Below are positions 46,522 to 54,155 of a stretch of DNA of 64,000 nt, piece by piece. A program made the position numbers and the translations under genes. Each line of letters begins with the position of its first letter. The first letter of the stretch is position 1. The notes beneath the pieces were generated by a model. It did no database searches. It was given only the letters and a program-made list of their open reading frames with translations, and was not told where the DNA came from. This DNA is from Pseudomonas sp. ZH-FAD (GTDB lineage: Bacteria; Pseudomonadota; Gammaproteobacteria; Pseudomonadales; Pseudomonadaceae): contig NZ_PGLR01000002.1 in NCBI RefSeq assembly GCF_002803095.1, positions 232,145 through 296,144 on the forward strand, in the 5' to 3' direction.

Positions 46522-47586
46522 ATGGTCAAGGTTTTGCGTAGTTGGCTGCATCGTTACTTCTCCGACGAACAGGCAGTGGTGTTGGCGGTGCTCCTGGTGC
46601 TGGGCTTTGCCGTGGTGCTGACGCTGGGCGGCATGCTCGCGCCGGTGCTGACCGGCCTGGTGCTGGCCTTTCTCATGCAGGGGTTGGTCAACGGCCTGGA
46701 GCGCCTGAAGGTGCCGCAGGTGCTGGCGGTCTGGCTGGTGTTCACCCTGTTCATGGGCGGCCTGACGGTGTTTCTGCTGGTGCTGATGCCGCTGCTCTGG
46801 CAGCAGTTGAGCACGCTGTTCAATGAACTGCCGCGCATGGCGGCCGAATGGCAATCGGTGTTCCTGCTGCTGCCGGAGCGTTACCCGAACCTGATCACCG
46901 ACGCGCAGGTCGTGCAACTGATCGACAGCATGCGCGGCGAAGCTGGCAAGTTCGGCCAGTGGGCGCTGTCGTTCTCTCTGTCCAGCTTGCCGATGCTGGT
47001 CAGCGTGATGATCTACCTGGTACTGGTGCCGATCCTGGTGTTCTTCTTCCTCAAGGACCGCGAGCAGATCGGCCAGTGGTTTCGCAGCTACCTGCCGCGC
47101 GAGCGCTCACTGATTACCCAGGTGGCGCAGGAAATGAACCAGCAGATCGCCAACTACATCCGTGGCAAGTTCATCGAGATCATCATCTGCGGTGTGGTCA
47201 CCTATATCGCCTTCGCCTACCTGGGCCTCAATTACGCCGCGCTGCTGGCTTTGCTGGTCGGCCTGTCGGTGGTGGTGCCTTACATCGGCGCGGTGGTGGT
47301 GACCGTGCCGGTGGCGCTGATCGGCCTGTTCCAGTGGGGCTGGAGCGATCAGTTCCTCTATCTGATGGTGATCTACGGCATCATCCAGGCGCTCGATGGC
47401 AACGTGCTGGTACCGCTGCTGTTCTCCGAGGCGGTCAACCTGCATCCGGTGGCGATCATCTGCGCGGTGCTGCTGTTCGGCGGGCTGTGGGGCTTCTGGG
47501 GTGTGTTCTTCGCCATTCCGCTGGCGACCCTGTTCAAGGCCGTGATCAACGCCTGGCCGCGTACCGAGCCGGTGTCCGCCGAATAA
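46522..47586 (+). CDS. AI-2E family membrane transporter, PerM-like
   Basis: A 354-residue inner-membrane protein with about seven hydrophobic segments (for example 20-55, 63-88, 150-175, 210-265, 270-335). The C-terminal blocks YIGAVVVTVPVALIGLFQWG and GNVLVPLLFSEAVNLHPVAIICAVLLFGGLWGFWGVFFAIPLATL are typical of the AI-2E/PerM family. Named for TqsA, but most members have other or unknown substrates. The preceding tusA-like gene ends 114 bases upstream. Confidence 0.92.
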   Translation: MVKVLRSWLHRYFSDEQAVVLAVLLVLGFAVVLTLGGMLAPVLTGLVLAFLMQGLVNGLERLKVPQVLAVWLVFTLFMGGLTVFLLVLMPLLWQQLSTLFNELPRMAAEWQSVFLLLPERYPNLITDAQVVQLIDSMRGEAGKFGQWALSFSLSSLPMLVSVMIYLVLVPILVFFFLKDREQIGQWFRSYLPRERSLITQVAQEMNQQIANYIRGKFIEIIICGVVTYIAFAYLGLNYAALLALLVGLSVVVPYIGAVVVTVPVALIGLFQWGWSDQFLYLMVIYGIIQALDGNVLVPLLFSEAVNLHPVAIICAVLLFGGLWGFWGVFFAIPLATLFKAVINAWPRTEPVSAE

Positions 47587-47631
47587 GGCGTCGATGGCAA
47601 AGGCCGTGCCTGGGTTCCAGCGCGGCCTTGC

Positions 47632-47704
47632 GTAGGAGCCCCGCCCCGGGGCGAAGCTTTTCGATTGCGCGCCACCCATGTTCGCGGCGGGGCGCCGCTC
47701 CTAC
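47632..47704. repeat. BIME-like repeat, 'taggagccccgc' family, copy 3
   Basis: Inverted ends gtaggagccccgccccgggg and gcggggcgccgctcctac, as at 12316 and 20222. Confidence 0.85.
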
Positions 47705-47756
47705 ACATGTGCCGCAACGATGCTTGGCTCAGCGGCAAACCAGGCTACCGCCGAAC

Positions 47757-47793
47757 AAAAACGCCGCGACGGCCATGGGCCGTCGCGGCGTTT
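47757..47793. terminator. Bidirectional terminator between the AI-2E and bcp genes
   Basis: Perfect arms aaacgccgcgacggcc / ggccgtcgcggcgttt with a 3-base loop; A and T runs at the ends serve both convergent genes. Confidence 0.9.
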
Positions 47794-47811
47794 CATTTGC
47801 AGGGCAGGGGC

Positions 47812-48285
47812 TCAGCCTTTGTTCAGGGCTTCGGCGGCTGCCAGCACCTTGTCGACATGGCCGGCGACCTTGACGTTGCGCCACTCTTCACGCAACACGC
47901 CGTCCTTATCAATGAGGAAGGTACTGCGCACGATGCCCATGTATTCCTTGCCGTAGTTCTTCTTCAACTGGTACACGCCGAACAGGTCGCACAACTGGTG
48001 TTCTTCGTCGCTGATCAGCTCGAAGGGAAACGCCTGCTTGCACTTGAAGCTTTCGTGCTTTTTCAGGCTGTCCATCGACACGCCGAAGATCAGCGTGTTG
48101 GCTGCCTTGAACTGCTCGAAGCGAGCGCTGAAGTCCATACCCTCGGTGGTGCAGCCCGGGGTCGCGTCCTTCGGATAGAAATACAGCACAACCTGCTGGC
48201 CCTTGAGTGCGGACAGCCTTACCTGCTGGCCACTGGTGGCCTCGGCCTGGAAGTCGGCAACGGCTTTGTCGAGTTCAACGGGCAT
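47812..48285 (-). CDS. bcp: Thioredoxin-dependent thiol peroxidase Bcp
   Basis: A 157-residue peroxiredoxin of the Bcp/PrxQ class that reduces hydrogen peroxide and organic peroxides. The peroxidatic cysteine lies in YPKDATPGCTTEG. The E. coli resolving cysteine five residues later is absent (TTEGMDF), so it either uses a distant cysteine (KCKQ or QLCD) or works as a 1-Cys enzyme. The start is the ATG at 48285 (MPVELDKAV), preceded by aaggagtttcc. It lies 22 bases after gcvR on the same strand. Confidence 0.94.
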   Translation of the reverse strand: MPVELDKAVADFQAEATSGQQVRLSALKGQQVVLYFYPKDATPGCTTEGMDFSARFEQFKAANTLIFGVSMDSLKKHESFKCKQAFPFELISDEEHQLCDLFGVYQLKKNYGKEYMGIVRSTFLIDKDGVLREEWRNVKVAGHVDKVLAAAEALNKG

Positions 48286-48307
48286 GGAAACTCCTTGCAT
48301 GCGGCTA

Positions 48308-48865
48308 TCAGGGATTCTGCGGGCGCCAGGGTTCGATCAAGGCATCAAGATTCAACGCATCGGCGAAATCGAGGAACTGATCGCGCAGCCAACTGATCTG
48401 TGTACCGGCCGGCAGAGTCACGGTCAGGGTGGCGTTGAGCATGGTGCCGCCGGTCTGTGGCGCCTGGTAGGTGTCGCAGGTCAGGGCTTCCAGCTCGACG
48501 CGGTGGTCGATGAAGAACTGGCATAGCTCGTTGAGAATGTCCGGGCGGTACACCGCGCTGACGTAGGCCACATAAGGCAGCGCCTGCGGGCGCACTTCGG
48601 CGGCGGCGCTGCGCGCCAGGTCCACGCTGAAATCATGCTTCTTGGCCAGCAGCGGCAGGCTCGACTCCAGGCGCGCCAGTGCATCCCAGCTACCGGACAC
48701 CTGCAGCACCAGGGCGCTGAATTCACCGTGACGGCTCAGGCGAGTGCTGATCACCGCACAACGGTTCTCATGGCTGGTGCGGCTGAGCAGGTTGGTCAGG
48801 GCCATGGCGTCGCGGCCGAGAGCGCTGATGACGAGGAATTGTTCGCGAACGAGGGGGGTGGACAT
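48308..48865 (-). CDS. gcvR: Glycine cleavage system regulator GcvR-like (two ACT domains)
   Basis: A 185-residue cytoplasmic protein with two ACT domains (about 5-80 and 95-175). It resembles GcvR, which controls the glycine cleavage genes by binding the activator GcvA. MSTPLVREQFLVISALGRDAMALTNLLSR at the start and YRPDILNELCQFFIDHRVELEAL in the second half fit this family. It is divergent from dapA. Confidence 0.9.
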   Translation of the reverse strand: MSTPLVREQFLVISALGRDAMALTNLLSRTSHENRCAVISTRLSRHGEFSALVLQVSGSWDALARLESSLPLLAKKHDFSVDLARSAAAEVRPQALPYVAYVSAVYRPDILNELCQFFIDHRVELEALTCDTYQAPQTGGTMLNATLTVTLPAGTQISWLRDQFLDFADALNLDALIEPWRPQNP

Positions 48866-49112
48866 GCAGCCTTCCTAAAGCGATGAACGGTCCACGCACG
48901 AGAAGCCGCAGACCAAAGACAGCAGGTTAGCGAAAAGCACCGCCGAGGGGAATGGCGAAGCCTTGTGCATCGGACGACGGCCTGCGCCGATAGCCGGTCG
49001 CGGAAAAGCGCAGGTAGTGTTCAAACGACCTGATAAGCCCTTGTCCGTTGCTTGTGCCGGATTGGTGGCACCAGTACCATTACGGCTCAATTTTTCCGGC
49101 AGGAGCGGTTGC

Positions 49113-49991
49113 ATGATTGCGGGCAGTATGGTGGCACTGGTCACGCCCATGGATGCGCAGGGTGGTCTGGATTGGGAGGCCCTGAGCAAATTGGTGGATT
49201 TCCACCTGCAAGAGGGCACCAATGCCATCGTCGCGGTCGGCACCACCGGTGAGTCCGCCACGCTGGAAGTGCCCGAGCACATCGAAGTGATCAAGCGCGT
49301 GGTCAAGCAGGTTGCCGGCCGTATCCCGGTGATCGCCGGCACCGGCGGCAACTCCACCCGCGAATCGGTCGAGCTGACCCGTGCCGCGCAGGAAGTCGGC
49401 GCCGACGCCGCCCTGCTGGTCACCCCGTACTACAACAAGCCGACCCAGGAAGGCCTGTACCTGCATTTCCGCCACATCGCCGAAGCCGTCTCGATCCCGC
49501 AGATCCTTTACAACGTGCCGGGCCGTACCGTGTGCGACATGCTGCCGGAGACCGTCGAGCGCCTGTCGAAGATCGACAACATCATCGGCATCAAGGAAGC
49601 CACCGGCGACCTGCAGCGCGCTCAGGACGTGCTGGATCGCGTCAGCAAGGATTTCCTCGTCTATTCCGGTGACGACGCCACTGCCGTCGAACTGATGCTG
49701 CTGGGCGGCAAGGGCAACATCTCCGTCACCGCCAACGTTGCGCCGCGTGCCATGAGCGATCTGTGCGCCGCCGCCATGCGTGGCGAGGCGGCCATCGCCC
49801 GCGCCATCAACGACCGTCTGATGCCGCTGCACAAGGCACTGTTCCTCGAATCCAACCCGATTCCGGTGAAATGGGCGCTGCACGAAATGGGTCTGATGGG
49901 CGATGGTATTCGTCTGCCGCTGACCTGGCTCAGCCCGCGCTGTCACGAACCGCTGCGCCAGGCCATGCGCCAGTGCGGTGTATTGGCTTAA
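49113..49991 (+). CDS. dapA: 4-hydroxy-tetrahydrodipicolinate synthase
   Basis: A 292-residue aldolase-fold enzyme that condenses pyruvate with aspartate semialdehyde in lysine and diaminopimelate synthesis. GTTGESATL (about 43-51) holds the substrate, YNVPGRT the conserved tyrosine and arginine, and GIKEATGD the Schiff-base lysine. The ATG at 49113 has caggagcgg upstream; the open frame to 48963 is discarded. Confidence 0.97.
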   Translation: MIAGSMVALVTPMDAQGGLDWEALSKLVDFHLQEGTNAIVAVGTTGESATLEVPEHIEVIKRVVKQVAGRIPVIAGTGGNSTRESVELTRAAQEVGADAALLVTPYYNKPTQEGLYLHFRHIAEAVSIPQILYNVPGRTVCDMLPETVERLSKIDNIIGIKEATGDLQRAQDVLDRVSKDFLVYSGDDATAVELMLLGGKGNISVTANVAPRAMSDLCAAAMRGEAAIARAINDRLMPLHKALFLESNPIPVKWALHEMGLMGDGIRLPLTWLSPRCHEPLRQAMRQCGVLA

Positions 49992-50007
49992 CTCAAGGAT
50001 TCTACGC

Positions 50008-51129
50008 ATGAAGCGACTGGCCGGATTTTCCGCCCTTGCTCTGATCGTCTCCAGCACCAGCGGTTGCGGCTGGCTCTGGGGTGAAAATGGCTACTTCCGT
50101 GATCGCGGTAGCGACTACCTGGAAGCGCGTCAGACTGCACCGATGCAATTGCCGGCTGATGTCCAGGCCAAGCGTCTCGATCCGCTGCTGCCGGTGCCTG
50201 CCCAGGTGGCCAGCAGCACCGCGACCCCGGCCGAATTCGAAGTGCCGCGCCCGCAAGGCCTGCAGGTACGTGCCGACGAGCGCGAGTTCAGCCTGCAGCG
50301 CAGCGGCGATTCGCGTTGGGTCGTGGCCCAGCGCGTGCCGGCCGAAGTCTGGCCGCTGGTGCGTCAGTTCTTCGAGGACAACGGTTTCCGCATCGCCAGC
50401 GAGCGTCCGCAAACCGGCGAATTCATCACCTCCTGGCAGCGTTTCGATGAGCTCTCCACGAGCATGGCGCGCAGTCTGAGCAGCCGCGTTTCCGGCGTTG
50501 CGGCGGATGCCGAAACCCGCGTGCGCGTGCGCATCGAGCCGGGCGTACAGCGCAACACCAGTGAAGTCTTCGTCACCAGCGCCGAGCGTCCTGCCGGCAG
50601 CACCGCCGATGTCGATTTCGCTGCCCGTAGCGGCAATGCCAGCCTCGAAGCTGCACTGCTCGACGAAATGCTGGTGAGCATGGCCCGTGGCGTGGAGCAG
50701 GGCGGCTCGGTATCGCTGCTCGCCGCACGCGACTACGATGCGCCCAGCCGCGTCAGCCTGAGCGAAGACGGCAACGGCAACCCGGTGCTCAACCTCGGCG
50801 CCGATTTCGACCGCGCCTGGTCTGGCGTCGGCCGTTCGCTGGAGCTCGGCAACGTGCGCGTCGACGACCTCAACCGCAGCCTTGGCCTGTACTACATCAA
50901 CATGGCCGAAGGTGCTCAGATCAACGAAGAGAAGCCGGGCTTCTTCGGTCGCATGTTCGGCAGCGCGCCGAGCAAGGAAGAGATCGAAGCCCGCGCCGAG
51001 CGCTATCAGGTGCGCCTGACTCCGGTTGGCGATGGCGTCCAGGTCACCGTGGAAAAAGACCTCAACACCGTTGCCCCGGCCGATGTATCGCGCCGCGTGC
51101 TGAGCCTGATCCAGGATAATCTCGGCTGA
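50008..51129 (+). CDS. bamC: Outer-membrane assembly lipoprotein BamC
   Basis: A 373-residue lipoprotein of the BAM complex that inserts beta-barrel proteins in the outer membrane. The signal peptide ends in a lipobox-like VSSTSGC; an unstructured stretch (about 22-85) and two helix-grip domains follow, as expected for BamC (NlpB). It starts 16 bases after dapA, the usual pairing. Confidence 0.93.
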   Translation: MKRLAGFSALALIVSSTSGCGWLWGENGYFRDRGSDYLEARQTAPMQLPADVQAKRLDPLLPVPAQVASSTATPAEFEVPRPQGLQVRADEREFSLQRSGDSRWVVAQRVPAEVWPLVRQFFEDNGFRIASERPQTGEFITSWQRFDELSTSMARSLSSRVSGVAADAETRVRVRIEPGVQRNTSEVFVTSAERPAGSTADVDFAARSGNASLEAALLDEMLVSMARGVEQGGSVSLLAARDYDAPSRVSLSEDGNGNPVLNLGADFDRAWSGVGRSLELGNVRVDDLNRSLGLYYINMAEGAQINEEKPGFFGRMFGSAPSKEEIEARAERYQVRLTPVGDGVQVTVEKDLNTVAPADVSRRVLSLIQDNLG

Positions 51130-51138
51130 CTGGCGCCA

Positions 51139-51162
51139 GCAGGCCGTTGAACAACGGCCTGC
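51139..51162. repeat. End-to-end palindrome of MITE-like terminal repeats
   Basis: gcaggccgttg-aa-caacggcctgc reproduces both outer ends of the elements at 5274 and 39374 with no interior. It sits 9 bases after bamC and could fold as a hairpin. Confidence 0.8.
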
Positions 51163-51187
51163 AGCGCGCTCCAGCCGTTAATCGATG

Positions 51188-51216
51188 GGCGAAACCCGCA
51201 AAGGTTTCGCCTTGTT
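51188..51216 (+). terminator. Terminator after dapA-bamC
   Basis: Stem ggcgaaacc / ggtttcgcc followed by ttgttagttt. Confidence 0.8.
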
Positions 51217-51251
51217 AGTTTGAAAGTCGCGCAGCGACGTCTTCCTTCAGT

Positions 51252-51362
51252 CCTTCTCCCAGCGGGAGAAGGTGGTGCGAAGCGCCGGATGAGGGAGGGC
51301 ATGCCGCGAAGGCTTTCATCATTCGGGATGCCTCTCGCGGCATACCCGTTTGCCAGAAACGG
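51252..51362 (+). promoter_or_regulatory. Structured leader of purC
   Basis: The segment before purC has three hairpins: an intergenic repeat with ccttctccc/gggagaagg (51252-51272), a long stem atgccgcga / tcgcggcat (51301-51309 with 51335-51343) and ccgttt / aaacgg (51346-51362). The ribosome site of purC (ggaaa at 51361) partly overlaps the last hairpin, so folding could influence translation; regulation is inferred only. Confidence 0.45.
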
Positions 51363-51372
51363 AAATGCCGAC

Positions 51373-52242
51373 ATGAGCACACCCACCACCCTGAGCCTGA
51401 AGAAGATCTACTCGGGCAAGGTCCGCGACCTCTACGAAATCGACGACAAGCGCATGCTGATGGTGGCCACCGATCGTCTGTCGGCATTCGACGTCATCCT
51501 CGAACAACCGATTCCGGAGAAGGGCAAGATCCTCACCGCCATCTCCAACTTCTGGTTCGACAAGCTGGCTGGCGTGGTGCCCAACCACTTCACCGGTGAC
51601 AAGGTCGAAGACGTGGTGCCGGCAGCCGAGCTGCCACTGGTCGAAGGCCGTGCGGTCGTCGCCAAGCGCCTCAAACCGGTCGCCGTGGAAGCCATCGTGC
51701 GTGGCTACATCGTCGGCTCCGGCTGGAAGGAATACCAGAAGAGCGGCACCGTGTGCGGCATCGCCCTGCCAGCAGGCCTGAAGGAGGCGGCCAAGTTGCC
51801 GCAACCGATCTTCACCCCCTCGACCAAGGCCGCCGTGGGCGATCATGACGAGAACATCAGCTTCGCGCAGTGCGAAGCCATCATCGGCGCCGAACTGGCT
51901 GCCCAGGTGCGTGACACGGCGATCAAGCTGTACACCACGGCTGTCGAGTACGCCGCTACCCGCGGCATCATCATCGCCGACACCAAGTTCGAATTCGGCC
52001 TGGACGAAGACGGCACCCTGACCCTGATGGACGAAGTGCTGACCCCGGATTCCAGCCGCTTCTGGCCGGCCGACAGCTACGCCGAAGGCAGCAACCCGCC
52101 GAGCTTCGACAAGCAGTTCGTGCGCGACTGGCTGGAATCCACCGGCTGGAACAAGCAAGCCCCGGCCCCGGCCGTACCGGCAGACGTCGCGCAGAAAACC
52201 GCCGACAAGTACCGCGAAGCACTGACCCGCCTGACCGCTTGA
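51373..52242 (+). CDS. purC: SAICAR synthetase, long yeast-like type
   Basis: A 289-residue phosphoribosylaminoimidazole-succinocarboxamide synthase for purine synthesis. [53 protein letters not shown] matches the ~300-residue Ade1-like class, as in many beta-proteobacteria. P. aeruginosa has at this locus (after bamC) a 236-residue PurC that begins quite differently (from memory), so this looks like replacement by a non-orthologous type. The ATG at 51373 is chosen by homology. The gene PA1012 that sits between bamC and purC in P. aeruginosa is absent here. Confidence 0.93.
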   Translation: MSTPTTLSLKKIYSGKVRDLYEIDDKRMLMVATDRLSAFDVILEQPIPEKGKILTAISNFWFDKLAGVVPNHFTGDKVEDVVPAAELPLVEGRAVVAKRLKPVAVEAIVRGYIVGSGWKEYQKSGTVCGIALPAGLKEAAKLPQPIFTPSTKAAVGDHDENISFAQCEAIIGAELAAQVRDTAIKLYTTAVEYAATRGIIIADTKFEFGLDEDGTLTLMDEVLTPDSSRFWPADSYAEGSNPPSFDKQFVRDWLESTGWNKQAPAPAVPADVAQKTADKYREALTRLTA

Positions 52243-52257
52243 ACCTTGCGAGAGAAG

Positions 52258-52279
52258 GCCGGGCAGCCCCCGGCTTTTT
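52258..52279 (+). terminator. Terminator after purC
   Basis: Stem gccggg / cccggc with a 5-base loop, then ttttt. Confidence 0.85.
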
Positions 52280-52343
52280 CACAAGCGCCTGATAGAACAC
52301 GAAAATTTTTCAAAATAAGCTTCGCCAAAGCGCATTCAGCTGT

Positions 52344-52349
52344 TATGAT
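52344..52349 (+). promoter_or_regulatory. -10 element of the tRNA-Ser promoter
   Basis: TATGAT followed by a GC-rich discriminator (tcgcgccgc), as in stable RNA promoters under stringent control. The matching -35 (near 52321, ttcgcc) is weak. Confidence 0.5.
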
Positions 52350-52360
52350 TCGCGCCGCTT

Positions 52361-52450
52361 GGGAAGATGCCGGAGTGGTCGAACGGGACGGATTCGAAAT
52401 CCGTTGTGTCAGCAATGGCACCTAGGGTTCAAATCCCTATCTTCCCGCCA
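52361..52450 (+). tRNA. tRNA-Ser(CGA)
   Basis: A 90-base type II tRNA. Acceptor arms gggaaga / tcttccc pair, discriminator G and encoded CCA follow; the anticodon loop ttcgaaa gives anticodon CGA, reading UCG serine codons. The long variable arm (ttgtgtcagcaatggcacc) and T loop ggttcaaatcc are as expected for tRNA-Ser. Its 3' end is repeated at 55907, marking an integration site. Confidence 0.96.
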
Positions 52451-52468
52451 TATCCAAGCCAAAGCCCC
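52425..52468 (+). other. attL-like repeat in the tRNA-Ser 3' end
   Basis: The T arm, acceptor 3' strand and about 18 bases downstream (gggttcaaat...atcttcccgccatatccaa.ccaaagcccc) recur at 55907-55952. The core atcttcccgccatatccaa is identical (19 bases). tRNA 3' ends are classic targets of tyrosine integrases. Confidence 0.82.
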
Positions 52469-52496
52469 TGAAGCTCCCAGAGCTTCGGGGGTTTTT
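52464..52496 (+). terminator. Terminator of tRNA-Ser
   Basis: Stem cccctgaagct / agcttcgggg (one mismatch) followed by gggttttt. Confidence 0.8.
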
Positions 52497-52552
52497 GCTT
52501 TCTACGGCATGCAAGGTGTCGAGAATCGAAGCGAAACGCGAGGGAGATAAGG

Positions 52553-52921
52553 ATGTTCCTGAAAGCGCTGAAGCCAACCTGGCGAAAGCTGATTGTTGCG
52601 GTAGGTATCTACTTTATGGGCGCCTTGAGCATTGGTGCGGATAAAGCTATCCGCGATGTCTCGCGTGAGCATCTAGCTACGTCTGCTGAAGTGCAGCATT
52701 ACCTCGCAGAAGTCAAACGCCTGTATGGCGACGCCGAAACAGACGAGAAGGTGAAGGAGTTAACCGTTCAACTTCTAGAAAACGCTTCGTATACGGATGC
52801 AAAGGGAAACCTTGAGCTTAAGGTTTCGGTTATCAAATGGGCGCACGGCATCAGCATGGGAATTCTTTGCTATTTGCTGGCCTGTGTAGCTTGCACGGGT
52901 GCGCAAGCCCGTAAAAGTTGA
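52553..52921 (+). CDS. Small protein with two hydrophobic segments, unknown function
   Basis: A 122-residue protein beginning MFLKALKPTWRKLIVAVGIYF. Hydrophobic segments at about 12-30 and 95-113 flank a charged helical middle (about 35-90), so it probably spans the inner membrane twice with a soluble loop. The ATG has agggagataagg upstream. It lies just inside the left att repeat, where an integrase is often found, but it does not resemble one. No family recognised. Confidence 0.65.
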   Translation: MFLKALKPTWRKLIVAVGIYFMGALSIGADKAIRDVSREHLATSAEVQHYLAEVKRLYGDAETDEKVKELTVQLLENASYTDAKGNLELKVSVIKWAHGISMGILCYLLACVACTGAQARKS

Positions 52922-52923
52922 TG

Positions 52924-53115
52924 CTGTAGCTGCCGGACATGCGCGAGGGCGAGAGTCCGGGCTGCGTCACGCTCAGTGTGATAGAGAAGGCGGTAATGCT
53001 CGTGAGGGGGCGGCTCACAAGGTGTCGGCAACCGTTCCGGGGAAGCCTGCGAGGCTTGTCATGAGATATCCAGCCGCGACCCTGCAGGGTCACGGCGGCC
53101 AGGTAACCTCCATTC
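52924..53115 (-). pseudogene. Decayed RelE/ParE-type toxin
   Basis: Directly after the antitoxin stop, an ATG starts MEVTWPP and then meets a stop. Further on, another frame encodes EHYRLLYHTERDAARTLALA and then HVRQL, which looks like the C-terminal strand region of RelE/ParE toxins. The pieces are separated by stops and frame changes, so I read this as a broken toxin gene. The family call is inferred from a short stretch. Confidence 0.5.
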
Positions 53116-53379
53116 CTAACCCTTGGCACGGCGAGCGGCGAATTCGGCTTCGACGTCATCGTTGGATCGACCACGACCAGCCTCTAGCGATGCTCTGGCA
53201 ACAGCGACCTTTAGTTGCACGAACTCGTCATGCTCTCTGGTTTGCTGTTGGCGGATGAAATCGCACATGAGGTCACGTATGACCTGAGAGGCTGGCCCGT
53301 GTACAGCTTTAGCGGCTGCCGTAAATTCTTCTAGCAGCGCGGGCTCCAGCTTCAAGTGGAAGACGGCTTCTTTGGCCAT
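53116..53379 (-). CDS. Ribbon-helix-helix antitoxin-like protein
   Basis: An 87-residue protein, MAKEAVFHLKLEPALLEEFTAAAK..., with a short N-terminal beta strand followed by helices (PASQVIRDLMCDFIRQQQ) typical of ribbon-helix-helix DNA-binding antitoxins. The C-terminal tail (RGRSNDDVEAEFAARRAKG) is like that of antitoxins paired with RelE/ParE toxins. The partner downstream seems to be broken. Composition is more GC-rich than in the neighbouring CBASS genes, suggesting a separate origin. Confidence 0.75.
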   Translation of the reverse strand: MAKEAVFHLKLEPALLEEFTAAAKAVHGPASQVIRDLMCDFIRQQQTREHDEFVQLKVAVARASLEAGRGRSNDDVEAEFAARRAKG

Positions 53380-53444
53380 GTTGCGTCACCTCAGACAAGA
53401 AACGGGGCAGGTCTTTTCTGGACATAACTAACTTGAAAATAAAT

Positions 53445-53470
53445 CTGTCCCCTTTTCCTGTCCCCTTTTC
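53445..53470. repeat. Tandem 13-base repeat
   Basis: ctgtccccttttc is repeated twice without a gap, with a third ctgtcccc inside the end of the effector gene at about 53500. It lies between the antitoxin and the CBASS effector. Confidence 0.85.
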
Positions 53471-53489
53471 CTCAATGATTTACGGAAAA

Positions 53490-54155
53490 TTATTCGTGGT
53501 CTGTCCCCGGTTGTTCCGGTTGTTCTTTACCTATTTCGCGCAGAGCTTGGTCGTAGGTGCTGTATAGTTTACTGACACGCCGTGAAAGTTTCATTCCACC
53601 CCTAGTAGCTCTGTCCGTCCAGTAATGGCCTTCAAGTTCCTCGGCTGGAAGGCCATGTATTTCGAGTGAAAAAGAACCATGATGAATTTCACTCTTAACA
53701 CCTTGCAGTTCGATCCTTGGCTCATTCCTATATACTCCGACAAGCTTAAAAAGCTCATCATCTTCTTGCTGTTCAATACTATGAGCAACAAGAATAGATT
53801 TAGATTCTTTAGTTAGCAGCCTAAGGCTTAAGAAGGTCATAGACTGTCTAATGACCGCATATCCATAGGTAGGTGGTATTATTTCCCCCGTTTCCGGATC
53901 TTGCCAGTTGCTTTGTAATTCAACCCTCCATGTGCCTCGTAAATCTGGTCTCTTAACATACCACCCCCTAAATATCTTCCAAGACCACATGTACTTATTG
54001 AATATCATTACGAAGAGCGTTATGCAGCCAACAACCGTGCTGAACGGTTTAACAAAGTCCCAGCTCAGAACCGGCATTCCCTGAAGCCAAAGAGCAAGAA
54101 GCCAAACCGAAATCGTAAGAGCAATAAATGATGAAACGTGAAGTCTGGTTAGCAT
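53490..54155 (-). CDS. cap15: Cap15-like CBASS effector (2TM plus beta-barrel)
   Basis: A 221-residue protein with two N-terminal membrane segments (about 6-26 and 36-55) and a beta-strand-rich C-terminal domain beginning RPDLRGTWRVEL and ending LEGHYWTDRATRGGMKLSRR. This is the architecture of Cap15 (SMODS-associated 2TM, beta-strand-rich effector), which in CBASS binds a cyclic dinucleotide through its barrel and disrupts the inner membrane to abort phage infection. The ATG at 54155 overlaps the CD-NTase stop by one base (TAATG), so the two are translationally coupled. The Cap15 call is by architecture and context; no search was run. Confidence 0.8.
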   Translation of the reverse strand: MLTRLHVSSFIALTISVWLLALWLQGMPVLSWDFVKPFSTVVGCITLFVMIFNKYMWSWKIFRGWYVKRPDLRGTWRVELQSNWQDPETGEIIPPTYGYAVIRQSMTFLSLRLLTKESKSILVAHSIEQQEDDELFKLVGVYRNEPRIELQGVKSEIHHGSFSLEIHGLPAEELEGHYWTDRATRGGMKLSRRVSKLYSTYDQALREIGKEQPEQPGTDHE

